Origin: Impatiens glandulifera
Taxonomy: Eukaryota; Streptophyta; Magnoliopsida; Ericales; Balsaminaceae
Length of the DNA stretch: 64,000 nucleotides
Direction of reading: 5' to 3'
NCBI RefSeq assembly: GCF_907164915.1
Contig: NC_061863.1
Span: 31,777,258 to 31,841,257 of the forward strand
The position numbers were made by a program, and so were the translations under genes. Below are positions 1 through 11,414 of the stretch, one piece after another. Numbering within the stretch: the first letter of the stretch is position 1; every line of letters starts with the position of its first letter. The notes below the pieces were generated by a model. The model was given only the letters and a program-made list of their open reading frames with translations. It ran no database searches and was not told the DNA's origin.

Positions 1-1018
1 CTAATTTTTACATAACCATTAGACCGGTACGTCTAACTCCACTAAGTTAGACTACCACGTCTAATTCCGGTTCTACCTCAGACTAATCTGAAGGAGTTAG
101 ACCCACGTCTAACTTTCAATTAATTAGACAACCCGTCTAATTGTTACATAACCATTAGACCGGTACGTCTAACTCCATTAAGTTAGACTACCACATCTAA
201 TTCCGGTTCTACCTCAGACTAATCTGAAGGAGTTAGACCCACGTCTAACTTTCAATTAATTAGACAACCCGTATAATTATTACATAACCATTAGACCAGT
301 ACGTCTAACTCTACTAAGTTAGACTACCACGTCTAATTCTGGTTCTACCTCAGACTAATCTTAAGGAGTTAGACCCACGTCTAACTTTCAATTAATTAGA
401 CAATCCGTCTAATTCTTTACGTCTATTAGACTTACACGTCTAACTCTGATGAGTTAGACTGTATGTCTAATTCTATTAGACTCATGTCTAATTCCGTGTA
501 TTCATTAGATTACCCGTCTAATTCTTTACACGTCTATTAGACTGTACGTCTAATTCTATTAGACTCACGTCTAATTCCGTGTATTCATTAGACTACCCTT
601 CTAATTCTTTACACGTCTATTAGACTTACACGTCTAACTCCGATGAGTTAGACTGTACGTCTAATTCTATTAGAATCACGTCTAATTCCGTGTATTCATT
701 AGACTACCCGTCTAATTCTTTACACATCTATTAGACTTACACGTCTAACTCCGATGAGTTAGACTGTACGTCTAATTCTATTAGACTCACGTCTAATTCA
801 TGCGTCTATTAGACTGCCCCGTCTAACTCCATTGAGTTAGGCTGAGCGTCTAATTTTATGCGAATGGAGATCAAAATCGGTCTAATGACCCTCATTAGAT
901 CCAAGTCTAATAACATGTTGTCTTAATACACCTGTATCAAAACTCATAAATTATTTCATCATCAAAATATCAGTGGGTAAATTATTTCAACACTTAGTCA
1001 AAATTATTTGACCCAACA
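1..1018 (-). mobile_element. 3' LTR of element 1 (partial)
   Basis: On the minus strand the LTR opens with TGTTGGGTCAAATAATTTTG at 1018 and follows the polypurine tract directly. It continues past base 1. Its sequence matches 8290-9434 (the 5' LTR of the same element), but repeat numbers and small insertions differ, so the two LTRs have diverged and the insertion is not recent. Confidence 0.9.
17..880. repeat. TTAGAC/GTCTAA dyad array in 3' LTR
   Basis: The stretch is built of the hexamer GTCTAA and its reverse complement TTAGAC, paired as short imperfect palindromes. Bases 17-415 hold three copies of a unit of about 135 bp. Bases 416-800 hold units of about 83-119 bp of a second type. The array sits in the U3 part of the LTR, where enhancers normally lie. 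No reading frame of interest is present. Confidence 0.85.
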
Positions 1019-1034
1019 ATTTCCCCCTTTTTGA
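1019..1034 (-). other. Polypurine tract of element 1
   Basis: The minus strand reads AAAAAGGGGGAAAT immediately before the TGTTGGG start of the 3' LTR. This is the position of the plus-strand DNA primer in LTR retrotransposons. Confidence 0.9.
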
Positions 1035-1313
1035 TGAAGAAATTACAAACATGCATACATATAACAAGACATGCATTCATCCAATAAATAAACAAACAAA
1101 CAACATGCAAGTAATCATTCAAAAACATCTATGTTAATCACATATGAGTGTTTTCAGAAGAAACACTCAAAACATTGTTCAATGTAACCATGATAATTTT
1201 ACCAAAAACATTATGAAGACATTCAAAATAACTACAAAAAGACATTTAATCATTAGTCTTCTTATTCTTCTTCTTCTTACTGGTTATAGCTTCTAGACGA
1301 TATAGACTTCAAC

Positions 1314-2072
1314 CTAAGATGTCTCTAAGACTGCGGTTAGAGGGGAGTTGGAGTCTTCACTTTTTCGTTTCTTAGACTTGAGCGTTTCAACCCTTTGAAT
1401 ATAATCTACCACTTTCTGGTAGTTCAGGATCTTAGAAGGGAGGGGGGAACTCTTACCAGATTCGTTCAGACAATGACAAAGAAAAGAACTGAGAGGACCG
1501 TCAAAGCCGAAGATCTTCTTTCTAGCTACAACCATTCTGACAAGATTTCCGAAAAGGAAGTTTGTCCAGTTTACTGGAACACCCCTGGTGATAACCACCA
1601 TTATCTGAAAGACCTTCATACAATACTTGTAGGAGGTTTCTTTAAACAGAAGGGATTTAGAGATGATATCACTTAAAAGAGCATATTCAACCATCAGAAG
1701 GTTCTTCTTTCCATGAATATCTACTTCAGGGGAATCGGAAAAGACTTTTATCATCGTAATCATGAAGTTGGGGTTAGTGGTGGAGAAATCATCAATACCT
1801 TCTGTTGGGAGATGGAAAAACTCACCAAAAGATTCTTCTATGAGCCATACCATCTGGCCCATTACAGCACCAACGATAACATTATCTTGATAGAAGCTAG
1901 CGATTTGGAAGAATTCGTTAACAAGTTGTTCATGATAGGTTTCATGAGGGGTGAGGAATCTTCTCAGCCCAGAAGCTTTTAACGATTCGAACATCTTTTG
2001 CATGCCCGGAGATTCAAGAGTGGAAACAGATTGAAAGTCCACCTGAATCGATTTTGGTCAGAAGGGCAGCAT
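1314..2072 (-). pseudogene. Accessory gene of element 1 (FF-LPTEG domain protein)
   Basis: About 253 codons lie between pol and the 3' LTR, the place called env-like in Sireviruses. The best start is the ATG at 2072, which aligns with the start of the related gene at 27557, but a TGA lies four codons later. From 2042 the frame is open to a TAG at 1314. The protein shows a helical N-terminus with SGLRRFL, an EFFQIAS block, FFHLPTEG near residue 76 of the open part, a VNWTNFLFGNL block near residue 157, and a Lys-rich tail (KSKKRKSED). No signal peptide or membrane segment is visible, so I do not call it an envelope protein. It lacks the long C-terminal extension seen at 61692 and 58085. The function is unknown. 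From memory the domain resembles a 'putative plant transposon protein' family. Confidence 0.75.
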
Positions 2073-2853
2073 TTTGATTTGATGAACAAGGGATTGAGAG
2101 ATTCAAAGGGTTCGATTTCTAAAGAGAGATTTCAAGGATCTTCTAACCTTTTAGAGAGAATGAACTTATTAATACCGGAGTTTTAATTATGAAGAAGAAA
2201 ACTAATGATTACTTCTACCGTCAAGAATTTCAAAAGAAAGTTCCCAATACATAGCATTTAATGTTAGCATGAAATAAAACGTCTAATACTAAATGTACAA
2301 GCAAAAGATGTCAGAAATATTAGTCATTTCTTGCATATTGAGAGACACGTGTCTTCAATTCTTTTGAGGAATGACTGATTTATTTTTCGGCGGGAAAGAT
2401 AACTCAAACAGACATTATTAAAAGGACATCTGTCCTAAATGCCAAAAGATGAAGAGTCTAATTACACCAATAGTTAGACGTTTTATTCTCCTTTTCACAT
2501 TTCAATTTCTTTTTGAAAATCAGTCTATTAGACGTGTGCGTCTAATTATGCTATAACAGCGCGTGAGACACGCGTGTCTGATTAGAAGTGAGCATCCTCT
2601 TGCTCATGACGTAAAAACGTCTAACGTCTATTAGACGTGTCAGTCTAATAGATGCATCCGTCTAATCAAGCAGGTTAAAATAACCAAGACAATGATTTCA
2701 TATAGAGATGAAACCGCTGAGGGAGATGTTCATCTAAGTAGCTGTGTTTCTCAAACTCTGAATCCTTAGGACAAGTTAAGACCTCCGTCTTTCATATCTG
2801 TTCAGTTTCGTTTTGAACAATACGTTCCCCCTCAATTTATGCACATAATTGCG
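2073..2853. other. Spacer between pol and accessory gene of element 1
   Basis: This is non-coding. It is the leader and promoter region of the accessory gene on the minus strand, and it contains a G-box palindrome, an E2F-like site, and TTAGAC/GTCTAA hexamers (2455-2670) like those in the LTRs. The corresponding region of element 2 (26830-27556) shares these motifs in the same order. Confidence 0.7.
2343..2397 (-). promoter_or_regulatory. G-box palindrome and E2F-like site upstream of accessory gene
   Basis: The 12-bp palindrome AGACACGTGTCT (2343-2354) contains the bZIP/bHLH core CACGTG. On the minus strand it is preceded, 35 bp away, by TTTCCCGCC (2389-2397), which matches the plant E2F consensus. 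Element 2 has the same two motifs with nearly the same spacing (27245-27299). The motifs are seen directly; binding is inferred. Confidence 0.5.
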
Positions 2854-4510
2854 TCAATCAAGATCAACAAGACCTAACATGTTTCTAAAATGAGAAAACT
2901 TAGCTTCCGGAAGAGGTTTCGTGAAAATGTCTGCAGTTTGTTGATCTGTAGGAACATGTTCAAGACGGATTTGCTTCTGATTGACGTGTTCTCGGATGAA
3001 ATGATGCCTGATTTCAACATGCTTTGTCCGAGAATGCAGAATAGGATTATAGGATATTGCGATAGCACTTGTGTTGTCGCAGAAAATTGGAGATTCATCA
3101 GCCTCAATCCCATAGTCTCTGAGTTGTTGTTGGATCCACAAAACTTGAGAGCAACAACTACCAGCTACAAGATACTCTGCTTCTGCTGTTGAAGTTGCAA
3201 CTGATGTTTGTTTCTTGCTGAACCATGTGATTAGACGATCTCCAAGGAACTGACAAGTTCCATTTGTGCTTTTTCTATCGATTTTGCATCCTACATAATC
3301 TGCATCTGTAAAACTAATTAAATTGAAACTGGAATCCTTCGAATACCACAATCCCACATTTTGAGTTCCCTTCAAATATTTAAGAATACGTTTAGCAGCA
3401 GTGAAATGAGAAAGTTTAGGATCAGCCTGAAATCTGCCACAGACACCAACAACAAATTGAATGTCTGGTCTGCTGACAGTTACATATAGTAAAGAACCGA
3501 TGAGTCCTCTAGATGCTGTAACATCTACACTTTGACCACCTTCATCTTTGTCCAATTTGACCGAGGAGCTCATAGGAGTAGCTGTTGCAGAACAGTTCTC
3601 CAAACCAAATTTCTTTAGAAATTCTTTGGTGTATTTTGCTTGGTTGATGAGGGTTCCGTTTTCCAGCTGACGGATCTGAAGCCCAAGGAAGAATATAAGT
3701 TCTCCCATCATGCTCATTTCAAACCTATCCTGCATCAGCTTGGCAAATCTCTCACATAGTTTGGGGTTAGTTGACCCAAAGAGAATGTCATCAACATATA
3801 TCTGAACAAGTAGTATATGGGAGTCTTTAGCAAATCTAAACAGGGTTTTATCCACTGTTCCAACAACAAAATCATGATCAAATAAAAAATTGGTTAAAGT
3901 GTCATACCAAGCTCTAGGAGCTTGTTTTAGACCATACAATGCTTTATTAAGTCTATAAACATGATCAGGTAAAACATGATCTACGAAACCAGGGGGCTGC
4001 TCAACATATACTTCCTCACTTAATTTTCCATTTAAAAATGCACTTCTTACATCCATTTGAAAAACTTTGAAATTCTTAAATGATGCATATGCTAGGAAGA
4101 TTCTGATTGCCTCTAGTCTTGCAACCGGTGCAAAAGACTCATAGAAATCAATACCTTCCTCTAGTCTGTATCCTTGAGCAACTAAACGAGTCTTGTTTCT
4201 GATGACTAAGCCATCTTCACTAAGCTTGTTTCTAAAAACCTATCTTGTTCCTATGACTGACTTATCAGTTGGTCTAGGAGTAAGATACCACACTTTATTT
4301 CTATCAAATTGGTTTAACTCCTCTTGCATAGCATTGATCCAATCTGGATCATTTATAGCTTCACCAATTTTCTTAGGTTCAATTTGAGAAATAAATGCAG
4401 AATTGGCCATTTCATCCATCAGTTGACGTCTTGTCCTTCGAGGAGAAAAAGGATTTCCAATTATCAGTTATGGTGGATGATTTCTATTCCATCTAAAGTT
4501 GGAACCAAGA
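2854..4510 (-). pseudogene. Element 1 reverse transcriptase and RNase H
   Basis: The open part (4056-2854, 400 codons) holds the second half of copia reverse transcriptase with YVDD at residues 87-90, the connection region, and RNase H with DADYVGC, the TAEAEY block and FCDNTSAI. It ends with the [12 protein letters not shown] signature that closes most copia pol genes. Reading upstream to about 4510, the N-terminal half of reverse transcriptase is recognisable ([17 protein letters not shown]) but is broken by a TAG where a Trp codon is expected and a TAA where a Lys codon is expected. The enzyme copied element RNA into DNA in virus-like particles. The frame is otherwise well kept, so decay is mild. 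Confidence 0.9.
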
Positions 4511-5990
4511 GGATTGGTCATCTGAACCGATGACACCTCGACATCAAAACTCTCAACTTCTTGTTGAACAGGAGTTTGTACGTCTGGTTGAACTTCAACC
4601 GGATCAGCCACATGATCAGATAGAGCCATCCGCTTATCCAAGGTTTCTTCTTCTTCACTTATAGACTCAAGACTAGCCGCTTGCAGTCTGTCAGCAAGAT
4701 CAATGGGTTCTTTGGATTTGCTCTCAACAGGCTCATCAAAAATTACATGAAGGGATTCTTCAATAGTCTGAGTTCTTTTGTTGTATACTCTGTAAGCCTT
4801 GTTTACTGATGAGTATCCCAATATAAATCCCTCATCTGCTTTAGCATCAAAAGCAGTTAAATAAACCTTTCCATTGTTATGGATAAAACATTTACATCCA
4901 AATATTTTAAAGTAAGAAACTGTGGGAATTCTCCCATAATACAATTCATAGGGAGTTTTATCAAAACATTTGTTAATTATTGACCGATTTTAAGTATAAC
5001 AAGCAGTACTAATGGCTTCCGCCCAGAACCTCTAAGGAACATCTGATTCAGCAAGCATAGATCTCGCTGCTTCTTTCAGAGTTCTTACTCTTCTCTCAGC
5101 AATGCCATTTTGCTGTGGAGTTCTGGCACTAGACAACTCGTGCCTAATTCCATTCTCCTCAAGATAAGATGATAGGTATCTGTTTGTAAATTTAGTTCTT
5201 TGATCACTTCTAATACATGAGATGTTTAGAGATTTCTGATTCTGAATGCCTCTAAATATTATGATCAAATTTTCAGCAGTTTTATCTTTTGATGGTAAGA
5301 ATGCAACCCATGTAAAACGTGAAAAATCATCAATAACAATTAAGGCAAATCTCATTCCTCCTACACTTTTTACAGGAATTGGACCGAAAAGATCCATATG
5401 TAAAAGTTCTAGGATACGACTGGATTGTGATTTTCCTTTTCTTTTGAACGATGATCTGCCCTGTTTGCCTAACTGACAAGCAGTGCAAATCTTGTCCTTT
5501 GAAAACTGAAGATTGGGTAAACCAATAACTAAGTTATTTGAACATATGTTCTTAATGGTTTTAAAATTCAAATGGTTCAAACGTTTATGCCATAACCATT
5601 TCTGGTCATTCTTGGTAATCATGCACATAGGGTCAGATGTCTCTTTTTGCCAATTCATTTTATATGAGTTTCCTACTCTACTTCCAGTTAATAAAATGTT
5701 TCCATCTTGGTCTTTAACTAAACATGCATGAGTTTGAAAATCTACTGACAAACCATTATCACATAGTTGACTGATACTGATTAAATTATAATACAAGTTG
5801 TCAACCAGCAAAATATCATTAATGGTTAGGTTACCATGGATAATCTTACCCTTACCCATGGTCTTACCCTTCTTGTTGTCACCAAAGGTGATTTTAGGTC
5901 CAGAGCAATCTGATATATCGGTGAGGAGTCGTCTGTTTCCTGTCATATGCCTGGAACATCCGCTATCAAGATACCATACAGATTCCTCTA
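4511..5990 (-). pseudogene. Element 1 protease and integrase
   Basis: The protease active site reads LDSGCSRHMTG, with the DSG codons at 5967-5959. The open part 5946-5032 (304 codons) then gives the HHCC zinc region (WHKRLNHL...CTACQLGKQ) and the catalytic core, with HMDLFGPI, a degenerate second aspartate block (SDQRTKF instead of the usual SDxGTEF) and the Glu of SARTPQQNGIAERR. Two further stop codons separate it from the C-terminal part (4944-4511), where ELYYGRIPTVSYFKIFGCKCF is typical of copia integrase. Integrase inserted the cDNA into host chromosomes. The altered second aspartate block and the stops make this copy non-functional. Confidence 0.88.
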
Positions 5991-6009
5991 GTCCTTCATT
6001 TATTTGTAC

Positions 6010-7281
6010 CTACATAAATAAATATTTACAATCTTTTGGTACCCACATTCAATTGGGTCATCGGTCAATCAGTCCCTTAGGAATCCATATTTGAGTTATT
6101 CTGATGGATTTCATGTTTTGTGTTGTGATTAATGCGTATGTTTTTGACTCAGTAGACGACTTTCTGCTGGCCACTGATCCTTTAGCTTTTTAAGAAGGTT
6201 TTAGTTTTCTTTTAAAACTCCTTGACTTAAAGTCAGGTTTTAATTTACCAAACTTATTAGCCTTTTCAAGCTTAATCTTAAGTCAGCTAACAGTTGGTGG
6301 AACATACACTATTTCATTCTTAAAATCCACTTCTTCGTGAATGGGATCAGATTTAAGGTCAGTCACACTTCCTTTGACAAAACTTATTGGCTTAAGGTTG
6401 TCATTTGGCTTTGACTTTTTGCAGGACAGGTTAGGATCATTGCTATCAAATCCCAATCCGGATCTAGATCCAGCAGGTTTTAACATACTGATCTTATATC
6501 TGACAGCATCACAAGACCTTGTCCATGCACTGACAATGGGGTTCAGTCTCTTGTTTTCAGATGAAAGGGTTTAAATATGTTCCTTGAGCATCTCATTTTC
6601 AGATGAGATCTCTGTTAAGTTTTCATCAAAAATATTTGATTCGGATTCTTGCTTTGAAAAGGAAACATTTGATTCATATTTAGCTTTCATTTCATAAAAA
6701 TAGTCAGCCAACTTTTTGTACTCAATAGCCATTTCATTGAATGCATTAGTTAACTCCTCGTTTGTAAATTCTGGTGCAGAGATATCATTTACCTTAGATT
6801 CGTCATCTGCCATCAAACATGTTACAACTTCATTCTCTTTTTCGGTGGGAGACTCCTCAGTATCACTATCAGCCCATCTAGACTTGTTCTGGTTGCAAAT
6901 GAATGCGTTCTAGTTCTTCTTTGCTTGAGAGCTCACACCATGGATCTGGCTGAGCTTATCCCATATTTGTTTTGTAGTGGAACAGGACTTGATCTCACAG
7001 AATATATTTGTGTTGAGAGATTGAAATATAATGTTCTTAGCAACATTATCTAGGTTGTTTGTCACCTTATCTTCAATGCTCCACTCACTTCTTGGCTTTG
7101 AAATCTTTATGGGGCCATCGGTGATAACGCTCCACATATCATAGTCAATAGCAGCCAAGTGAGCTTGCATTCTTACCATCCACACATCATACTTGTCCTT
7201 TGACAGAAGAGAAATTTCATTGATGCAAGACATGCTTTGGGTTCTTGATGCTTGAGAATAGAAACAAGGCTCTGATACCAA
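6010..7281 (-). pseudogene. Element 1 gag with internal deletion (no zinc knuckle)
   Basis: The N-terminus (7281-6910) reads as a copia Gag: a DUF4219-like start (KYDVWMVRMQAHL) and the beginning of a UBN2-type domain, ending at KLSQIHGV. It then jumps to the region that follows the zinc knuckle in other copies (NKSRWADSDTEESP). About 200 residues, namely most of capsid and the CCHC knuckle kept in element 2 (residues 280-293 there), are missing. Downstream, 6816-6571 and 6486-6283 carry the coiled-coil linker (ELTNAFNEMAIEYKKL, SENEMLKEHI) with several stops. Element 3 has the same deletion at nearly the same point. Such a Gag should not pack RNA by itself. Confidence 0.85.
7269..7280 (-). 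other. Primer binding site, initiator Met tRNA (element 1)
   Basis: The minus strand reads TGGTATCAGAGC two bases after the LTR end. This is complementary to the 3' end of plant initiator methionine tRNA and is the standard copia primer site. Confidence 0.95.
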
Positions 7282-7502
7282 CTGATATGATCGGATTTAT
7301 CGACTGAGACGGGGGTCTGGCTAAGGATGAAGGCTTATGAAAAACAGTTTGAAAGAAATTCTATTAGGGATTTAATTCGTTTTCTATTCTACGGAAACTT
7401 GTGTAATCACTTGAAACAGATTCAAGGCAGAATTGTTTACTTGGGTTTGAAGCACAAGATGAAATATGAAAAGATGACAGAAAATGAAGAACACAGCAGT
7501 TT

Positions 7503-7547
7503 GTTTATGGATGTTCGGAGAAACTCTCCTGCGTCACCCTTTCTTCC
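7503..7547 (-). promoter_or_regulatory. Conserved R/U5 hairpin module (element 1 LTR)
   Basis: The minus strand reads GGTGACGCAGGAGAG, then TTTCTCCGAACATCCATAA. GGAG and CTCC can pair across a six-base loop. The same module is present in every LTR family in the window (near 11040, 16815, 24505, 34090, 36170, 49335, 53765, 55060, 56570 and 60285). Plant copia LTRs commonly carry a GACGTAGG...CCGAAC...TAAA motif in R/U5, and this looks like that element. Confidence 0.65.
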
Positions 7548-8179
7548 AACCACCCGAAGGATTCACTATATCATAAGAATCAAATAATATTTACACACAC
7601 ACTTAGCTCACTATTGAACAGAACACTTTCTGTTCAATTACAAGAAGATGAAGAATATCACTCAGCTAAAGGTGTTTTGATTCTAGGTCTCTATCTCGAT
7701 TCACACACAGTACAATCAGAAAGAAGCTTCACAGAATAAGTTCAGTAAGCAAGATGATTTAGTAGTCTCTCTCTACAAAATCAGAATGCTTGAGGTTGAT
7801 AAAATCGCTTGAGTTCGTAAAGCTGCTAGTTCTTTGTCCGTTGCTCTAAGGATTGGTTAAATACTGATCAGGAGCTAACGGTCGAATGTTAAAGAATGAT
7901 ACGTGGCGCTCTTCGATTGGAAAGCCTCCATTGTACACAACAGGTTCTGAGCACAAGGATCGTGGCCGTACCGAACTGGTAGTGCGCCGAATATTCCATT
8001 AGGGATGTACCTGCAAAACGGGTAATGTGAGCAAAATTCTCTTACGTGGCATTCCTTAATTGGATGCATATAGCTGTTGTACTAATCTTCACAGGAAAGT
8101 GGAGCAGAAGTAGGGTACAGCTATAGCACGTGGGTAGGAGAAATGCTAGATTCAAGCGTACTGCTTGAACAGAGCATTA

Positions 8180-9330
8180 GATGTATTTCAGTTAGACGGA
8201 TCAGTCTAATGAAATAAGTCAACTCCTTCTGATGAAAAACGTCTATTAGACCGCCTGGTCTAATATAATTAGACTTGCGTCTAATTTCAATAACCATTAG
8301 ACCGGTACGTCTAACTGCACTTAGTTAAACTACCAAGTCTAATTCTGGTTCTACCTCAGACTAATCTGAAGGAGTTAGATCCACGTCTAACTTTTAATTA
8401 ATTAGACAATCTGTCTAATTATTACATAACCATTAGACCGGTACATCTAACTCCACTAAGTTAGACTACCACGTCTAATTCCGGTTCTACCTCAGACTAA
8501 TCTGAAGGAGTTAGACCCACGTCTAACTTTCAATTAATTAGACAACCCGTCTAATTATTACATAACCATTAGACCGGTACGTCTAACTCCAGTGAGTTAG
8601 ACTACCACGTCTAATTCCGGTTCTACCTCAGACTAATCTGAAGGAGTTAGACCCATGTTTAACTTTCAATTAACTAGACAACCCGTCTAATTCTTTACGT
8701 CTATTAGACTTACACGTCTAACTCCGATGAGTTAGACTGTACGTCTAATTCTATTAGACTCATGTCTAATTCCGTGTATTCATTAGACTACCCGTCTAAT
8801 TCTTTACACGTCTATTAGACTTACACGTCTAACTCCGATGAGTTAGACTGTACGTCTAATTCTATTAGACTCATGTCTAATTCCGTGTATTCATTAGACT
8901 ACCCGTCTAATTCTTTACACGTCTATTAGACTTATACGTCTAACTCCGATGAGTTAGACTATACGTCTAATTCTATTAGACTCACGTCTAATTTCCTGTA
9001 TTCATTAGACTACTCGTCTAATTCTTTACACGTCTATTAGATTCACAAGTCTAACTCCGATGAGTTAGACTGTACGTCTAATTCTATTAGACTCACGTTT
9101 AATTCCGTGTATTCATTAGACTACCCGTCTAATTCTTTTCACATCTATTAGAATTACACGTCTAACTCCGATGAGTTAGACTGTACGTCTAATTCTATTA
9201 GACTCACGTCTAAATCATGCGTCTATTAGACTGCCCCTTCTAACTCCGTTGAGTTAGACTGAGCGTCTAATTCCATTAGACTTGCGTCTAATTTTATGCG
9301 AATGACCCTCATTAGATCCAAGTCTAATAA
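8180..9330. repeat. TTAGAC/GTCTAA dyad array in 5' LTR of element 1
   Basis: Units of about 135 bp (8290-8690) and then about 119 bp (8690-9230) are built from paired TTAGAC and GTCTAA hexamers with short spacers such as ACGT. The array has one more unit of the second type than the 3' LTR shows in 416-800. Confidence 0.85.
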
Positions 9331-9434
9331 CATGTTGTCTTAATACACTTGTATCAAAACTAATAAATTATTTCATCATCAAAATATCAGTGGGTAATTA
9401 TTTCAACACTTAGTCAAAATAATTTGACCCAACA

Positions 9435-9869
9435 TTATGAATGTAGGTAAATCAAGACAAAAGCTTGGAAGAGACAACATTGTATCCGGACAGCCGGCTA
9501 CTGACAGACACATCACATGAAGGGAACAAGCATGAAGTGACTAACATCCTCATAAAGCCACTTCTCGAGTCTAAGTTTTCTTCCCTTAGAAATATTTTAG
9601 AATTGTTATATTACAAAATTTTCATACAAAATTCTTCTTCAAATAATGTTCTCCTTAAACCAAACCGTTTTTTCCAAAATCGGCCAAACATTACATGTTT
9701 TGAATATTTATTCTAAATAATCAAAAAGGGAGAAATTGATAGATAAATTTTTGGAAAATTTTTCTCAAAATTTTCCAAACAAAATCTTTTTCAAAATACA
9801 CCTTCTTTAAACCGACCAACAATTACAAGTTTTGAATAATTTAAATAAAATAATCAAAAAGGGAGAAAT
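9435..9869 (+). pseudogene. Pol 3' end and double polypurine tract of a family C copia element
   Basis: A short frame (9480-9610) gives HEVTNILIKPLLESKFSSLRNILEL, read here as the worn end of copia RNase H (compare the TKPLPEAKF ending of element 1). There is no accessory gene after it. Two polypurine tracts, both AAAAAGGGAGAAAT, lie at 9723-9736 and 9856-9869. The first is followed by TGATAGATAAA, a copy of the LTR start, so the PPT/LTR-start block is duplicated. The rest of the element lies left of element 1, outside the window. Confidence 0.75.
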
Positions 9870-9954
9870 TGTTAGATAAAATTGACAGGTCAAATAAAGA
9901 ACTTAACTTAAATAAACTTATTGTCTAGGAACGGTCAAGTACTACAACCGGTCA

Positions 9955-10383
9955 GAATATCAAACCGGCCAGAAGAAGCAAATGAACAAACCTAAAGTTA
10001 TCAGGTTGAATATCAAACCGGCCAGAAGAAGCAAATGAACAAACCTGAAGTTATCAGGTTGAATATCAAACCGGCCATAAGAAGCAAATGAACAAATCTG
10101 AAGTTATCAGGTTGAATATCAAACCGTCCAAAAGAAGCAAATGAACAAATCTGAAGTTATTAGGTTGAATATCAAACTGGCCAGAAGAAGTAAATGAACA
10201 AACCTGAAGTTATCAGGTTAAATATCAAACCGGCTAGAAGAAGCAAATGAACAAACCTGAAGTTATCAGGTTGAATATCAAACCGTCCAGAAAAAGCAAA
10301 TGAATAAACCTGAAGTTATCATGTTGAATATCAAACCGGCCAGAAGAAGCAAATGAACAAACCTGAAGTTATCAGGTTGAATT
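9955..10383 (+). repeat. 53-bp tandem repeat (8 copies) in family C LTR
   Basis: The unit contains ATATCAAACCGGCCAGAAG and GTTATCAGG. Eight copies run head to tail with few substitutions, in the U3 region upstream of the TATA box. Confidence 0.9.
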
Positions 10384-10819
10384 TGAACAACCGGTAGACT
10401 TAATGAACCGAAATGAAGAGAAGACTACATAGAGAAAGAAGTCAAGAATATCAAACTAAGTACAACTTACAAATCGGTGTAAACAGATACTTTGTGTATT
10501 TGCAGAAGATAACATCAAAGGATCAGACTGTCATATTGCCATATCCATACAAGTCTGATGATACTCTGCAGGCTGCAGAAGATTGCCTAAAGAGATCTTT
10601 CCACTCTAGGATAAGTTAGAGGCGCAATCTTCCAGGTGCAGGCAACTGTCCAACCGACAATTGCTATATTAAGTAAAAGACAAATCTATCTGGTTTGACT
10701 TATGCCTTGGAAACTAAAACCGCATTTAATGTAAGGCTGAACCTCTGCTCAACCAATCAGACTCAAGTATGACCCTGAAAGTATCCGTTGAAGAAATGTG
10801 ACGGTTGGCACATTTCATC

Positions 10820-10828
10820 TATAAAAGG
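10820..10828 (+). promoter_or_regulatory. TATA box of family C LTR
   Basis: TATAAAAGG is followed about 215 bp later by the R/U5 module. The position fits the U3/R boundary. Confidence 0.6.
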
Positions 10829-11414
10829 AGCTGAAGGGGCAAAGCATACTAGATACGAAAAACCAAGATACAAGACAAGATAAATTAAGTGTGTTTATCT
10901 CTCTACAAGATTGAGAGCTTAAGTGTGATTATAATTTCTATGAGAATTGTAAGAGTGATTATCGAGCAGTAAATAAGACTCGATTGTGTAATGTGTTTGT
11001 GTATTCCTTAGTGAATATCCTTCTCGCGGTTTCGAGAAGAAGGGGTGACGTAGGAGTTTTATCTCCGAACATCCATAAAAACCTGATTCTTGTTCTTTAC
11101 TTTCTGTCGGCTCTACGTTCTAACCGACTCATACTAACTGACTTACATTGTTCTAACCAATTCACTAAACCTTAAACCGACCTCTTAATTTCCAAACCGA
11201 TATTCTCCAAATTCTATCTTTATTCATCTTGTGTGTGTGTGTTGCTTCAACCTGAAACAAACCACTTCCGCACTTGAACTCGGTTCAAAGGTTTGTGACA
11301 GTTTGTGTAGTATTGAAACCCAGTGTTAATCTCTAACCGGATTAGCACCAACCGTTGAGTGGAAGTACTAACCGGCCAGACCCCGGTTCCCCACCCGCGA
11401 TCTAGATCCTAACA

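Larger units (their letters stand above)
1..9434 (-). mobile_element. Element 1: Sirevirus-like Ty1/copia retrotransposon, family A, 3' LTR cut by window edge
   Basis: Read on the minus strand, the order is 5' LTR (9434-7283), primer site, gag, protease, integrase, reverse transcriptase, RNase H, accessory gene, polypurine tract and 3' LTR (1018 to beyond base 1). Integrase before reverse transcriptase is the copia order. The long LTR (2152 bp) and the extra gene between pol and the 3' LTR point to the Sirevirus branch. Pol and gag carry scattered stop codons, so this copy is dead. The base after its 5' LTR (9435) is the pol end of a family C element, so element 1 inserted into that older copy. 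The far flank lies outside the window and no target duplication can be checked. Confidence 0.9.
7283..9434 (-). mobile_element. 5' LTR of element 1 (family A)
   Basis: It starts TGTTGGGTCAAATTATTTTG at 9434 and ends in CA at 7283 on the minus strand. U3 contains a hexamer array (8180-9330), then a block with the words CCACGTG and TCCACTTTC that is shared with the other family A LTRs. A weak TATTTAA box lies near 7856. The GACG...CCGAACATCCATAAACA hairpin module lies at 7503-7547. Flanking bases 9435-9439 read TTATG; the partner is outside the window. Confidence 0.9.
9870..11414 (+). mobile_element. 3' LTR of family C copia element
   Basis: The LTR runs from TGTTAGATAAAATTGACAGG to GATCCTAACA (1545 bp), directly after a polypurine tract. 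It contains eight 53-bp tandem repeats, a TATAAAAGG box at 10820-10828 and the R/U5 hairpin module at 11032-11083. Satellite sequence begins at the next base (11415). Confidence 0.85.

Noticed and set aside
1314..2072. Retroviral envelope gene in the env-like position
   Set aside because: No signal peptide, membrane span, cleavage site or Cys pattern. The LPTEG-type domain is shared with other accessory genes instead.
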